Of a DNA stretch of 33,395 bases, positions 1-9,114 are shown in pieces. A program made the translations under genes and the position numbers. Below the pieces are notes generated by a model, which was not told the origin of the DNA, did not search any database, and saw only the letters and a program-made list of their open reading frames with translations. Source of the stretch: CAZVYN01 sp964631125 (GTDB lineage: Bacteria; Eisenbacteria; RBG-16-71-46; CAIMUX01); contig CAZVYN010000046.1 of assembly GCA_964631125.1 (NCBI GenBank), forward strand, positions 1 through 33,395, written 5' to 3'. How positions within the stretch are numbered: the first letter of the stretch is position 1; each line of letters begins with the position of its first letter.

Positions 1-1
1 G

Positions 2-478
2 CGCGGCCGATGGGAGACGGGACTCCGCGTCCGCACGACCTCGACCGAGCAAGCGTTTGGTTTTGCCGCGACGCCGCAGGCCGCCCGCATCCGCTGGACG
101 AGCGCGGAGGTCCTGACCCGCGTCCGTCTCGCGCAGTGGGGACCGCTCGAGCTGAGTCCCGCGCTCGGCTTCGGCCGCGTCGACCTGCGCTACGACCCCG
201 ACTACGTCTCGATCGCTTTGTCGCCGACGGAGGAGTACGCCTCCCGCGGCGAGACTCGGGTGCGACTGGCGCCGATCGACGAGTGGCTCGCGACCGGCTC
301 GTTGCAGACGCGCCTGAACCTCGCGCCGTCGCTCGCCCTCGCTTTCGCGGCCGAACGGTCGCTCTTCCGACTCGACACCGCCGAGCGAATCGACGACGGC
401 GTGCTCGAGGATCGCCGCACCTTCGGCGCGTGGTCTCTCCGCGCGCAATTCGTAGCTCGATTCTCTCTGGCGAGGTGA
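2..478 (+). CDS. Partial exported/outer-membrane-like protein (C-terminal part)
   Basis: An open frame runs from the window edge to a TGA at 476-478, giving about 158 residues; the start lies outside the window. The protein has alternating polar and hydrophobic stretches and ends in a short strand-like segment (FVARFSLAR), which suits a beta-barrel or other beta-rich envelope protein, but no family is recognised. The stop is three bases before the ATG of the next gene, so it is the upstream member of the envelope operon that runs to 10754. Its assignment to the outer membrane is inferred from pattern and neighbours only. Confidence 0.6.
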   Translation, partial: RGRWETGLRVRTTSTEQAFGFAATPQAARIRWTSAEVLTRVRLAQWGPLELSPALGFGRVDLRYDPDYVSIALSPTEEYASRGETRVRLAPIDEWLATGSLQTRLNLAPSLALAFAAERSLFRLDTAERIDDGVLEDRRTFGAWSLRAQFVARFSLAR

Positions 479-481
479 TTC

Positions 482-1303
482 ATGACTCGACGACGCGCCT
501 GGCTCTGCTTGTTGGTCTGGGCGCTCCTGTGCGGCGCGGGCGGCGCGGGCGGCGCGCTGGCCGGAGAAGGCGAGCGAACGGGCGAGCCCGAGCGACGCGT
601 GCGATTGATCGGCGACGAGCAGAGCGTGGCGCGTACCGGGCCGGGCGACAGCTACGCCATCGCCGGAGTGTTCGGGCGCGGGGCCGATTTCGAAGTCATC
701 GCGAAGAGCGGCGATTGGATCAACGTGCGTCTCACGCCGACCGATTCGGGCTGGCTGCACGCTTCACTCTGTCGCGAATATGACGACCTCTCCGGCCTGG
801 AGATGCGGGCCAACCCGCGGCTCTACTCCCGCGTCGGGAGCTTCCTCGTCAGTGCGCACGGCGGCGGCTACGCCTTCGATCGCAAGTCCAACTCGCTCGC
901 CCTCGGCGGTCGCCTCGGCTACTACGTCTTCGACTTCGTCGAGGTCGAAGGCGGCTTTACCTGGACGCATGTGAAGCGGCCGCTCGAGATCACCGAATCG
1001 CTCTTCGATCTCTCCCTCGAGTCCGAGGACTTTCACTTGGTCTACTACCAGTTCAACACGCGAGTCGAACTCGCGCCGGGGCGTCGCATGGCGCCGTTCG
1101 TCACGGCGGGGGTCGGCTCGACGATCTTCCAAGGGAGCACCGAGTCGTCGTTCAACTACGGCGCGGGCACTCTCTTCTTCCTCAACAAGCGCAACGCGCT
1201 TCGCTGGGAATGCCGCAACTACCGCTTCGAATCGGGCGCCGCTCGCGCCCGTCGGATGAACAACAACCTCGAGTTCAGTCTCGGCGCTTCATGGCTGCTC
1301 TGA
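482..1303 (+). CDS. SH3-domain / outer-membrane beta-barrel protein
   Basis: 273 residues. Residues 1-28 are a signal peptide with a Gly/Ala-rich core. Residues about 40-97 look like a bacterial SH3 domain (RTGPGDSYAIAGVFGRG, then WINVRL and GWLHASL). Residues about 105-273 are a run of amphipathic strands with many aromatics, like the small outer-membrane beta-barrels found beside gliding-motility and TPR genes in myxobacteria and relatives. The SH3 part would face the periplasm and may bind peptidoglycan or a partner while the barrel sits in the outer membrane (inference). A GAGGTG ribosome site lies just before the ATG. The neighbours, a TPR protein and an Exb/Tol motor, suggest it is the outer-membrane end of the complex. 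Confidence 0.72.
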   Translation: MTRRRAWLCLLVWALLCGAGGAGGALAGEGERTGEPERRVRLIGDEQSVARTGPGDSYAIAGVFGRGADFEVIAKSGDWINVRLTPTDSGWLHASLCREYDDLSGLEMRANPRLYSRVGSFLVSAHGGGYAFDRKSNSLALGGRLGYYVFDFVEVEGGFTWTHVKRPLEITESLFDLSLESEDFHLVYYQFNTRVELAPGRRMAPFVTAGVGSTIFQGSTESSFNYGAGTLFFLNKRNALRWECRNYRFESGAARARRMNNNLEFSLGASWLL

Positions 1304-1317
1304 TCCGGGAGGCATCG

Positions 1318-1875
1318 ATGTTCGTGACCCGCTCGCTCGCGTTCGGCGCGACCCTGCTCGCGGCCGCTGCGATTCAGGTGGCGGCCGATCCGCCGATGGC
1401 CGCAGGCGCCCGCGACGGTCTCGGTCTGGCCGAGGCGGCGGCGCGCTCCTGGGCGCCGGACGCCGCGCTCGTCTATCTGGAGAACGACGAGGATCTCGAC
1501 GCGACGGGCCGCAGTCCGCGGTGGGGGTACCTGTTCCACTCCGCCACGAACGACCGCGCGCGCGCCTACTCCGTGCGCGAAGGGAAGATCCGACACGCCG
1601 AAGACGTAGAGGTGCGGCTCTCCGCGCCGCCATTGACCGATAGTTGGATCGACAGCGACAGAGCGTTCGCCGCGGCGGAGGAGAAGGTCGGTCGCAAGTA
1701 CTGCGAGGCGCTCGGCGGCCAGGTCACGGCGATGTTGCTCGTGCGCGGCGCCCTGCATCCGAGCGAACCGGAGCGCGCCACCTGGACCGTCGTCTATCGA
1801 GCCGACGGTGCACCCTCGCTCTTCGTGCTCGTCGACGCCGCGAGCGGCGATGTCGTTCGCACCTGGAGGGGATGA
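1318..1875 (+). CDS. Exported PepSY-like protein
   Basis: 185 residues. The ATG at 1318 is chosen because GGGAGG lies just upstream; an earlier in-frame ATG at 1291 sits inside the preceding gene. The N-terminus (MFVTRSLAFGATLLAAAAIQ) is a signal peptide. The C-terminal half has the look of a PepSY-type fold: a helix (AFAAAEEKVGRKYCEALGG) followed by strands in which WTVVYRADG and LFVLVDAASGDVVRTW resemble the usual end of this domain. The assignment is by pattern and is moderate. The stop overlaps the start of the next gene (ATGA), which indicates translational coupling within the envelope operon. Confidence 0.6.
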   Translation: MFVTRSLAFGATLLAAAAIQVAADPPMAAGARDGLGLAEAAARSWAPDAALVYLENDEDLDATGRSPRWGYLFHSATNDRARAYSVREGKIRHAEDVEVRLSAPPLTDSWIDSDRAFAAAEEKVGRKYCEALGGQVTAMLLVRGALHPSEPERATWTVVYRADGAPSLFVLVDAASGDVVRTWRG

Positions 1876-2696
1876 TGGGCCGGCGGAGAATCAGCGCTCA
1901 TCTGTCGCTCGGGCTCTGTTGTTTGGTTGCGCTCGGCGGAATCGCCGACAGAGCGCGGGCCGACGGAGCGCGGGCCGGCGAGCAAGTTCGCATCGATCGA
2001 GTGCGTCCCGAGGGCGACAGTCCGAAGACGCTACGTTTCCTCGAGGAGAACCGGGCGTTTCTCCGCGGACAGCTCGATCTACTGCGCGTGCGGCCGAACG
2101 ACGAAGCGGGCCGCGCCGCCGAGATCGATCCGCGTTGGCTTCGGTATGACGCGCTGTTGGCCGAGATCGCGGCGACGCCCGGCGCTCCGGGATCGTCCGA
2201 CGCCGCCGACTGGCTCGAACAGCTCCAGGCGCTGCTCGAGCTGGAGGCCGAACTCGATTCGCTCGATGCGGCGCTCGATGCGCAAGCGACCCGTCTCGCG
2301 GAGATGGAGAGCGACTTCGCGACGCGCGCGTTCACCTCCCTGTCCCTCCTGCTGCGCGGGACGATCTTGCCCGATCTCTCCGCCCTCCACTTCGGCGCGG
2401 TCGACGGCGTGAGCACGCGCGTCCCGCTCGAAGTGATCACGCGCTCGTCGTTGGATCGAGGCGGAGTCGCGGAGGCGTGGCGCGAGTTGGTCGAGCCGCG
2501 CGACCAGGTCTTCGTCCTCTCGTTCGAGGATCCGGCTGGCCGGGTCGGCGCGCCGTTCTATCTCTCCCTCTCGCCGCAGCGAGGTGGGCAGAACCTCCTG
2601 GAGTTGGACCTCGCAACACTCGCCTCGACCGAGCCGACGGCGCGACTTTCGGTCCTGGTCGATCGCGGAGCGCAGGGAGCTTCGCCGGTTCGATGA
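1872..2696 (+). CDS. Exported coiled-coil protein of unknown function
   Basis: 274 residues from the first of two adjacent ATGs (1872 or 1875). GGAGGGG just upstream supports this region as the start. A signal peptide covers about residues 1-31; a 15-bp tandem duplication (about 1942-1971) lengthens the segment just after it. Residues about 110-160 are a Glu/Leu/Ala-rich helix likely to form a coiled coil (LLELEAELDSLDAALDAQ). The C-terminal part is beta-rich and unrecognised. It overlaps both neighbours by four bases (ATGA). A periplasmic scaffold role in the Exb/Tol-type complex is plausible from context, but nothing in the sequence proves it. Confidence 0.6.
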   Translation: MMGRRRISAHLSLGLCCLVALGGIADRARADGARAGEQVRIDRVRPEGDSPKTLRFLEENRAFLRGQLDLLRVRPNDEAGRAAEIDPRWLRYDALLAEIAATPGAPGSSDAADWLEQLQALLELEAELDSLDAALDAQATRLAEMESDFATRAFTSLSLLLRGTILPDLSALHFGAVDGVSTRVPLEVITRSSLDRGGVAEAWRELVEPRDQVFVLSFEDPAGRVGAPFYLSLSPQRGGQNLLELDLATLASTEPTARLSVLVDRGAQGASPVR

Positions 2697-5600
2697 GCTT
2701 CCGCTCTCGAGTTCTGATCGGCGCGGCGTTGCTGCTGACTTCGGTCTGCACATCGTCCGCCCTTGCCCTCACGGCGGAGCCGATGTCCGCGGAGCGATCG
2801 CGAGAGCTGTTCTTGGCGCGGGCGGTCGATGCGTGGGTCGCGGGCGACTTGGTGGCGTGTGAGCGGTGGCTGGATCAGATCTCGGCCGTGGAACGCGGCG
2901 AGATCGCGGCGCGCGCGGAGGCGTTGCGCGCGGCGAGCGCGGGGATGCGAGGAGAAGGGGGGCGGGTCTCCAGGTTGGTGGGAGAGGAGAACTATGGACG
3001 CGGGACCGTGGAGGGTCCCGCGAGGGGCGATTCTTCGATGGGGAGGTCGCAACGCTTCGCGTTGCGACGACTGGGCGCGTCCTCTGTGGATCGACGGGAC
3101 TGGCTCGGCGCCGAGCGCGCCTACGTGCAGTCCGACTCCCTGCGCACGGCCGCTGCGGCCGTGCTTCATTTCGCCCGCACCGACGCCGGCGCCGATTCCC
3201 TCTGGCGCCTCTGGAGTGGCGCGCACGCCGGAGCGCTCTCCGATCCGAATGTCCGCTGGATCGACTCCCGTGACCTCTTGGGACAACTCGTGGCGCGCGC
3301 CGAGTCGGCGAGTCGACTCCGAGACTCCTTCAACCCGCGAGAGGCCACTCCGCCGCGCCGCGAAGTCGACGGCGTGGTGCATCCACTTCTGTCGGAAGCG
3401 CCGGCGCCTTCTCCCACGGACGTCGCTCGGGTCACCGCGGCGGGCGACTCGTTGGCGATCGCCGCGCATGGCTGGTCCGAAGCCGCGGCCGATCTGGAGG
3501 AACTCGAGGCCGCCCGCGCTCGCCTCGCGCGCTATCTCGCGTTGGGTCGCGGTCGACTGGCGGACGAACGCGCGAACGCGGCGACGCTGGCGGCGCGCCT
3601 CGACTCGCTCTGCGCGCAGGCGCTCGCTGCGGCGGAGCAGTTGGAGAGTCAGCGCGCCGGGGCCGCCGAGCGGCTCGCGCAGCGGGTCCGTCGCCTGCGC
3701 GCGCGCGCGTCCGATCACACCGTCGCATACGACGCGATGGAGCACTTCTATCTCGAGGGACCGGCCTGGCCCGATCCCGCGCCGATGGGATATGCGACGC
3801 CGAACGCGGTCCTCGACGCCGATCGCGCTCTCGCCGCGGAACTCGCACGGCAGGCCGAAGGCGCCGGACTCCGCGCCGAGGCGTTGACTCGCGAGAACTT
3901 CGTCGATCAGTTCGGCCCGCGGATCGAGGCGCGGCGCGCGGCGATCCTCCGTCGGCTCGAGGGGCAGGACGGCGCCATCGCCGCGCTCAGCGGACAGCTC
4001 GACGGACAGCTCGACGGACACCCCGCGGAACGGGCTCTCGCCGACGCCTGCACGGCAGCTCGGGCCGAACTCGGACGTCGAGCGGAACAGTTCGCCGCGC
4101 GGCGGGAGCATCTGCACGCGCTGCGCGTCGCACTCGCCTCGGACTGGGCCGATCAGGTCGCCGCGCGACTCGCCGCGGAATCCGAGGTCGACGCCTACGG
4201 CCGCCTCGCCGCTGCCTACGGTGGCGCGCACGACGAGGCCACGCCCGAGGCGCGTAGCATCGCGCGCGCGCGGTTGGAGCGGTTCCTCCAGGAGTTCCCC
4301 GAATCGATGGCGCGAGGAGAGTCTCGCTACCGGCTGGCCGAGTTGGTGCTCGCCGACGGGCGTGCGCGGCTGCATCTCGACGGGACTTTGCCCGACCTCT
4401 CGGTCGCTCTCGGTCTCTATGACGATCTGTTGCGCGATGATTCGACCTACGCGCACCGCGACGCCGTGCTCCACCAGGCGGGTCTGCTGCGCTTGGATTC
4501 CGGCAATCCCGCGATGGCGAGCGAAGGCGCGGCGCAACTCACGCGGCTGCTCGCCGAGCATCCCGGATCGGCCTTCACTCAGTCGGCGCAGCTCCGTTTG
4601 GGGGTCGCGCACTTCGAGCAAGCGGCGCTGGCGCCGGGCGAGTTCGACCGTGCAGCGACGCTCTTCGAGGCGGCCGCGAACGGACCCGATCGGTCGATGG
4701 GCGCGATCGCGCTCTACGAGCTGGGATGGCTGCGCATCAATCAAGACCGCCTGCTCGCAGCCGCCGATTCTTTCCGGCGACTCATCGATCGCTACGAGGA
4801 TGGACTCGACGCCGAGGTCCGTTTCGACCTGCGTCAGGAGGCCGAGCGCGACCTCGTGAGCTGTCTCGCCAAGTCGGGCGGCGCGACGGCCTTCCGCCAA
4901 GTCTTCACGCCGCACGGGCCGAAGCCGTCTGACGAACGCATCCTCGTGCAGCTCGCCGATCTGCTTCGCGAGCACGCGCTCTTCGCCGAGTCGGCCGAGA
5001 CCGAGGCGCTGCGAATGGAGCTCGCTCCGCTCAGCCCGAGCGCGCTCGACGCCGGCGCGCGTCGCATCGACTGCCTCGATCTCGGATATCGCCGCGTCGA
5101 GGCGGAGCAGGCGCGATTGGCCAGCGTCGATCAGTTCGGACCGGGCAGCGCCTGGGACTCCGCGCAGAGCGCTGATTCTGTCCGCGCCAGAGGAAGCCGG
5201 TTCGCGCGTAGTCAACTGGCCGAGGTCGCGCGCGCCCGCCACGCCGATGCGCGGGCCGCGTTGGCCGTCTTGGACAGCACGACAACTCCCGACCTCGCTC
5301 TCTGGCGCGCTTCGAACGCACTGCACGAGCGTCTGCTGAGAAGTTGGGGCAGCGACCGCGACGCGCCGCGCTGGCATTTCCTCGCGGCCGAGGCGCGCGC
5401 GCACGAAGCGGCGTACGGTGAGGCGCGCGCTCACTTCCACGCCGCCGCCCAGTCCGACACGGCGCGCTTCGCGCTGCAGGCTGCCTGGCAAGAGGCGGCC
5501 ATCACCGACACTTGGTACGAAGCGACCCGCGGCGGGCGCGAGCATGGAGACGACGCGCGCGCCGACGATCTGTTGGAGTCGATCGCGCGCTTCCGCCACC

Positions 5601-6799
5601 GCGCGCCCGACGATCCCCGTTCCGTCGATCTTCTCTGGCGGGCCGGGCAAGTGGCCTGGGCGCATGCCGACTTGGGCGCCGCTCTCGAGTCCTTCCGAGA
5701 GATGGCGTCGCGACACGAGTCCGATCCGCGCGCGCCCGAAGCCGCCGAACTCTGCGCCGAGATCCTCACGCGGATGGATCGCCGACCCGAGGCCGCCGCC
5801 GCCCTGGAAGACCTGGCTCGACGGTGGCCCGCGCGTCCCGGCGCCGACCGCGCCCTCTATCGCGCGGCTCTCGTCCACCGGGACGAGTCGCGACCGGTCG
5901 ACGCGTTGCGCGTCCTGCGACGTCTGAACTCAGCCCATTCCAAGAGCGAACTCTCGCGCGATGCCTGGCTCCTCACGGCGCAAGTCGCGGAAACAGCCTC
6001 GGAACCCCGCGCGTCGGCCGAGGCCTACCGCACGCTGGCCGAGCGATTTCCCCACGACGCAGACGCCCCTGCGGCCCTGCTCCGAGCGGCCGATCTCTAT
6101 GAAGACGCTGAAGACACCGGGGAGGCGGATCGCATGCGGCTGAGCTATCTGGATGCGCGACCCGACGACGAAGAGACCGCGTTGGCGATCTTGGAGCCGT
6201 TCGCGCGGCGCGAACTCTCGGCCGGCGGCGCGACCGCAACGAGTACGAGCAAGCTCGCTCGCTACCTGGCGCTGGCCGAGCGCCATCCCGCCTTGGCGGC
6301 GAACGATCTCGTCGCCGAAGTCGACTTCGAGCGCGGGGCCGCCGCCGCGGCGGAGTGTGATCGCATCCCGCTCTCGCAACCGTTGGCCGCTTCGTTGGAG
6401 AAGCGACGGGCCGCGCTCGAGGTCGCGCTCGCCTGCTTCCGCCTTTCGGCCGAGCACGGTGTACCTGAGTGGACGCATGCCGCCAACGTTCGCACCGGCG
6501 AACTGCTCGTCTCCCTCGGTGAAGCGTTGGAGGCGAGCGAACGTCCGCGCGAGTTGAGCGACGAAGACCGTGCGGCCTACGACCAGGTTCTGGGCGAGCA
6601 GGCCTGGGACCTCTACGACCAGGGCGAGCGAGTCTGGTCGGACCTGCTCACGCGCACACGCGACCAACAAGACGACCCTGGCGACTGGCTGGCGCGCGCC
6701 CGCGCGGAACTCTGGCCGCGAGTGGCGTCCCGGTTCGTCCATCGGCCCGAAGTGGAATTCCCCGTCGTTCTCCCCGTCCTGCCGGAGGTTTCGCGATGA
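2693..6799 (+). CDS. Large exported tetratricopeptide-repeat protein
   Basis: 1368 residues from the ATG at 2693, which overlaps the previous stop (ATGA) and gives a clean signal peptide (MSFRSRVLIGAALLLTSV, cleavage near SALA). Residues about 250-490 are Arg/Ala/Glu-rich helices, probably coiled coil. Residues about 520-1140 carry many TPR-like helix pairs, such as MGAIALYELGWLRINQDRL and DAVLHQAGLLRLDSGNP. A short 12-bp tandem repeat near 3994-4020 gives GQLDGQLDGH. Large periplasmic TPR proteins accompany the Agl/Glt gliding machinery and Tol/Exb-like loci, where they scaffold trans-envelope contacts. That role here is inferred from family and neighbours; no enzymatic domain is visible. 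Confidence 0.8.
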   Translation: MSFRSRVLIGAALLLTSVCTSSALALTAEPMSAERSRELFLARAVDAWVAGDLVACERWLDQISAVERGEIAARAEALRAASAGMRGEGGRVSRLVGEENYGRGTVEGPARGDSSMGRSQRFALRRLGASSVDRRDWLGAERAYVQSDSLRTAAAAVLHFARTDAGADSLWRLWSGAHAGALSDPNVRWIDSRDLLGQLVARAESASRLRDSFNPREATPPRREVDGVVHPLLSEAPAPSPTDVARVTAAGDSLAIAAHGWSEAAADLEELEAARARLARYLALGRGRLADERANAATLAARLDSLCAQALAAAEQLESQRAGAAERLAQRVRRLRARASDHTVAYDAMEHFYLEGPAWPDPAPMGYATPNAVLDADRALAAELARQAEGAGLRAEALTRENFVDQFGPRIEARRAAILRRLEGQDGAIAALSGQLDGQLDGHPAERALADACTAARAELGRRAEQFAARREHLHALRVALASDWADQVAARLAAESEVDAYGRLAAAYGGAHDEATPEARSIARARLERFLQEFPESMARGESRYRLAELVLADGRARLHLDGTLPDLSVALGLYDDLLRDDSTYAHRDAVLHQAGLLRLDSGNPAMASEGAAQLTRLLAEHPGSAFTQSAQLRLGVAHFEQAALAPGEFDRAATLFEAAANGPDRSMGAIALYELGWLRINQDRLLAAADSFRRLIDRYEDGLDAEVRFDLRQEAERDLVSCLAKSGGATAFRQVFTPHGPKPSDERILVQLADLLREHALFAESAETEALRMELAPLSPSALDAGARRIDCLDLGYRRVEAEQARLASVDQFGPGSAWDSAQSADSVRARGSRFARSQLAEVARARHADARAALAVLDSTTTPDLALWRASNALHERLLRSWGSDRDAPRWHFLAAEARAHEAAYGEARAHFHAAAQSDTARFALQAAWQEAAITDTWYEATRGGREHGDDARADDLLESIARFRHRAPDDPRSVDLLWRAGQVAWAHADLGAALESFREMASRHESDPRAPEAAELCAEILTRMDRRPEAAAALEDLARRWPARPGADRALYRAALVHRDESRPVDALRVLRRLNSAHSKSELSRDAWLLTAQVAETASEPRASAEAYRTLAERFPHDADAPAALLRAADLYEDAEDTGEADRMRLSYLDARPDDEETALAILEPFARRELSAGGATATSTSKLARYLALAERHPALAANDLVAEVDFERGAAAAAECDRIPLSQPLAASLEKRRAALEVALACFRLSAEHGVPEWTHAANVRTGELLVSLGEALEASERPRELSDEDRAAYDQVLGEQAWDLYDQGERVWSDLLTRTRDQQDDPGDWLARARAELWPRVASRFVHRPEVEFPVVLPVLPEVSR

Positions 6800-7704
6800 A
6801 CTGGATGACACGCGCTCCGCTCCTGCGCGTCGCGCTGATCGGCGTCGTTCTCGTCGGCGCTGGTTGCGGCGGCGGCGCGCCGACGCTCTCGATCGAACCG
6901 GCGCCCGCGCCGCGCCTGCTCGATTGGGATCGAGATGCGAGGCCCGAGGAGCAGCTTCCGGCGCTGCGTGAGCGAAGCGAGCAGTTCGACGGCGAGCCTT
7001 TCTGGCCGTGCGAGCTGGGTCGGATGGCGATGGCGGCTGATTCGCTCGCCGTCGCGGATGCGGCGTTCGCTCGAGCGCTCGCACGAGACCCGGCGCATGT
7101 TCCCTCGGCGTCCCTGCGCGCTGCGCTCCGTCATCGCACGGAACGGGACCAGACGTCGCTGGAGGAGCTCGCGACATTCGAAACCGCGCTGCTGGCGGAA
7201 GGCCGCGCTTGGCCGGCCGAATTGGAGCTGGCGCGCGCGCTGCATTTCGCCGCCCTAAGACGATTCGCCGAAGCACGGACCAGTTTGGCCCGCGCCCCTC
7301 GGCTCCGCGCCGCCGACGGTGGATCGATCGAGGCGGCGCAGCTCGCGTCGATCACGGCGTACATCGAGTTGGCCGGCGACGACCCGCGCGGCGCCGTTGG
7401 TCCCGCGCAGAATGCCGCTTCCGCCGAGCCCGACGGTCCCATCCAGCAGAACAATCTGGGCATCACGCAGCTCATCGCCGGTGATCCGGAGCGGGCGCGC
7501 GCGTCGTTCCTGCAGGCGACGGAACTCGACCCGACGCTCCCCGGGCCGCTCTACAACTTGGCCATCACGGAGCAGTTCTACTTCTTCGACCCATCCGCCG
7601 CGCGCGAGTGGTTCGAGCGCTATCTGACACTCGACGAGTCGGATCCCGACAACCTCCGCGGCGCGCTCGGTCCTCGCGTGGCCGTGACGGAGTCGACCCG
7701 ATGA
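6796..7704 (+). CDS. TPR-repeat lipoprotein
   Basis: 302 residues. The N-terminus has a charged start, a hydrophobic core (LLRVALIGVVLVGAGC) and a Cys at residue 24 that looks like a lipobox, although position -3 is Gly rather than Leu or Val. The body is built of TPR-like helices; the clearest repeat is IQQNNLGITQLIAGDPERA followed by LPGPLYNLAITEQ. It is probably anchored to a membrane facing the periplasm. It overlaps the large TPR gene upstream (ATGA) and the small gene downstream (ATGA). It resembles in size and type the TPR lipoproteins of the myxobacterial Glt complex, but the link is by architecture, not by a specific motif. Confidence 0.75.
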   Translation: MNWMTRAPLLRVALIGVVLVGAGCGGGAPTLSIEPAPAPRLLDWDRDARPEEQLPALRERSEQFDGEPFWPCELGRMAMAADSLAVADAAFARALARDPAHVPSASLRAALRHRTERDQTSLEELATFETALLAEGRAWPAELELARALHFAALRRFAEARTSLARAPRLRAADGGSIEAAQLASITAYIELAGDDPRGAVGPAQNAASAEPDGPIQQNNLGITQLIAGDPERARASFLQATELDPTLPGPLYNLAITEQFYFFDPSAAREWFERYLTLDESDPDNLRGALGPRVAVTESTR

Positions 7705-7982
7705 TCCATCTGTTCCCGATTCTCCTGTCGGCGGGCATCGCCGTCACTCCGCCGCGTCTCGAGGAGATCGAGATCGAGGGGCGGGTGCAGTTGCCCGAGG
7801 TGCTCTTCATCTCCGCGCACGAGCCGCCCTCCTTCGACGACGGGCTGCACCACGTCTACCTGCGCTACCTGCGCCACCTGGATCTCGCGCCCGACCAACT
7901 CGGGATCGCGCGCGAAGTCCGCTCGAACCTGGTCTCGACCATCACGGAGCGTCTCGTCACCCACGGAGGTCCCACGCCATGA
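7701..7982 (+). CDS. Small exported protein between TPR lipoprotein and TolQ/ExbB
   Basis: 93 residues, starting with an ATG that overlaps the previous stop and ending in an ATGA overlap with the channel gene. The N-terminal MIHLFPILLSAGIAVT is hydrophobic and may be a signal peptide or membrane anchor. The rest is acidic and aromatic (PPSFDDGLHHVYLRYLRHLD) with no recognised domain. Its position and tight coupling on both sides argue that it is a real gene and a component or chaperone of the complex. I do not recognise a family. Confidence 0.6.
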   Translation: MIHLFPILLSAGIAVTPPRLEEIEIEGRVQLPEVLFISAHEPPSFDDGLHHVYLRYLRHLDLAPDQLGIAREVRSNLVSTITERLVTHGGPTP

Positions 7983-8626
7983 ACGGCCTGTCCTGGTTCG
8001 CCGACTTCTACCGCGACGGCGGTTTCTACATGCACTTGATCCTGCTCACCGGCGTGATCTCGCTCGCGTTCGTGGCCGAGCGCATCTGGGTCCTGTGGCA
8101 TGCGACGGCCTGGAACGGGCGAAAGCTGCTCGATGATCTGGTGCGTGCGTGCGAACGAGGCGACGTGAACGGCGCGCGCAATCTCAGCCTCCAAGCGCGC
8201 ACGCCGCTCGGCAAGATCGCGCACGCGATGCTCTCCTCCGGGAGTCGCGACGACATGCAGCTCCGCGCCAGCGCCGAGGATGCGGCAACGCTCTGTCTCC
8301 CGCCGCTCACGCGCAATCTCTCGCACCTCGCGCTGCTGGCCAACGTCGTCACGCTGCTCGGGCTCCTCGGCACCGTCTTCGGGCTGATCACGGCGTTCGC
8401 GGCGGTGGGCGCCGCCGATCCCTCGCAGCGCTCGGCGCTGCTCGCTTCCGGCATCTCACAGAAGCTCAACACCACCGGGTTCGGCCTCCTCATCGCCGTG
8501 CCGCTGCTCGTCGTCCATGGATGGCTCGTCTCGCGGGTCGAGGGGATCGTCCAGCAGGCGGATGAATGCGTCGTGCGATTGAGCGGCGCGCTCGGTGACG
8601 CCCGCGAATCCAGGCGCTCGGCCTGA
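7979..8626 (+). CDS. MotA/TolQ/ExbB-type proton channel protein
   Basis: 215 residues. The first transmembrane helix lies at about residues 16-37, followed by a cytoplasmic helical loop, then two helices typical of the family: LLGLLGTVFGLITAFAAVG (about 124-142) and LNTTGFGLLIAVPLLVVHG (about 163-181). The GLLGTVFG motif and the NTTGFGLL Thr-rich stretch are the conserved pore signatures of ExbB/TolQ/AglR proteins. In this family five copies form a ring around a pair of ExbD/TolR helices and convert proton flow to movement or force. GGAGG is placed before the ATG. It is followed at once by two ExbD genes, as in aglR-aglQ-aglS of myxobacteria and tolQ-tolR loci. Confidence 0.92.
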   Translation: MNGLSWFADFYRDGGFYMHLILLTGVISLAFVAERIWVLWHATAWNGRKLLDDLVRACERGDVNGARNLSLQARTPLGKIAHAMLSSGSRDDMQLRASAEDAATLCLPPLTRNLSHLALLANVVTLLGLLGTVFGLITAFAAVGAADPSQRSALLASGISQKLNTTGFGLLIAVPLLVVHGWLVSRVEGIVQQADECVVRLSGALGDARESRRSA

Positions 8627-9111
8627 TGCGCACTCTGGGATCCCGTGGTTCGATGCGACGACTTGTCGAGGCCGACATCGACCTCGCGCCGCTCATGAAC
8701 GTCTTCTTCGCCATCGTGCCGATGCTGCTGCTCTCCGCGGTCTCGCTGCAGATCACGGTCATCCGCCTCGGTCTCCCTTCGGACGCGACCGCCGCGCCGA
8801 TCGAGGAGATCCACGTGCCGACCGTTCGAGTCGCTTCTGAGTCGTTCACCGTGCAGTGCCCCGGGCTCCCCGATGTCGTCGTCGCTCGCGCCGGCGATGC
8901 AACCACGCAGCGCGATCTCCTCTGCTCCGCGTTGCGCGCCTCCAAGGCGATCGCCGTCGACAACCAATCGGTGCAGATCCAGCCGTCGTCGACGACGCGC
9001 TACCACGAGATCGTCTGGGTCATGGACTGCGCGCGTGACGCCGGTCTGACCGAGACCGCGCTGCTCTCGACCGGCGACTCGACGGACGACTCGACGAACG
9101 AAGGGAGATAG
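8626..9111 (+). CDS. ExbD/TolR-family protein with Asn at the usual Asp position
   Basis: 161 residues, starting at an ATG that shares a base with the upstream stop (TGATG). The N-terminal segment DIDLAPLMNVFFAIVPMLLL aligns with the ExbD/TolR signature (DINVTPFIDVMLVLL in E. coli ExbD). The membrane Asp that carries the proton, Asp25 in E. coli ExbD, is Asn25 here (codon AAC at 8698-8700). One transmembrane helix is followed by a periplasmic domain of about 110 residues. The C-terminus is a short Ser/Thr/Asp tail. It is likely the non-protonated partner of the next gene's product in a mixed ExbD dimer (inference). Confidence 0.85.
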   Translation: MRTLGSRGSMRRLVEADIDLAPLMNVFFAIVPMLLLSAVSLQITVIRLGLPSDATAAPIEEIHVPTVRVASESFTVQCPGLPDVVVARAGDATTQRDLLCSALRASKAIAVDNQSVQIQPSSTTRYHEIVWVMDCARDAGLTETALLSTGDSTDDSTNEGR

Positions 9112-9114
9112 CCG

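Noticed and set aside
2558..5878. A 1106-codon open frame on the minus strand, opposite the large TPR gene
   Set aside because: The plus-strand frame has a signal peptide, TPR repeats and operon overlaps. The minus-strand frame is low in structure, Arg/Gly-rich and has no recognisable domain; long antisense frames are common at this G+C.
5930..7276. A 448-codon minus-strand frame across the TPR genes
   Set aside because: It crosses two coupled plus-strand genes and has no domain, ribosome site or sensible composition.
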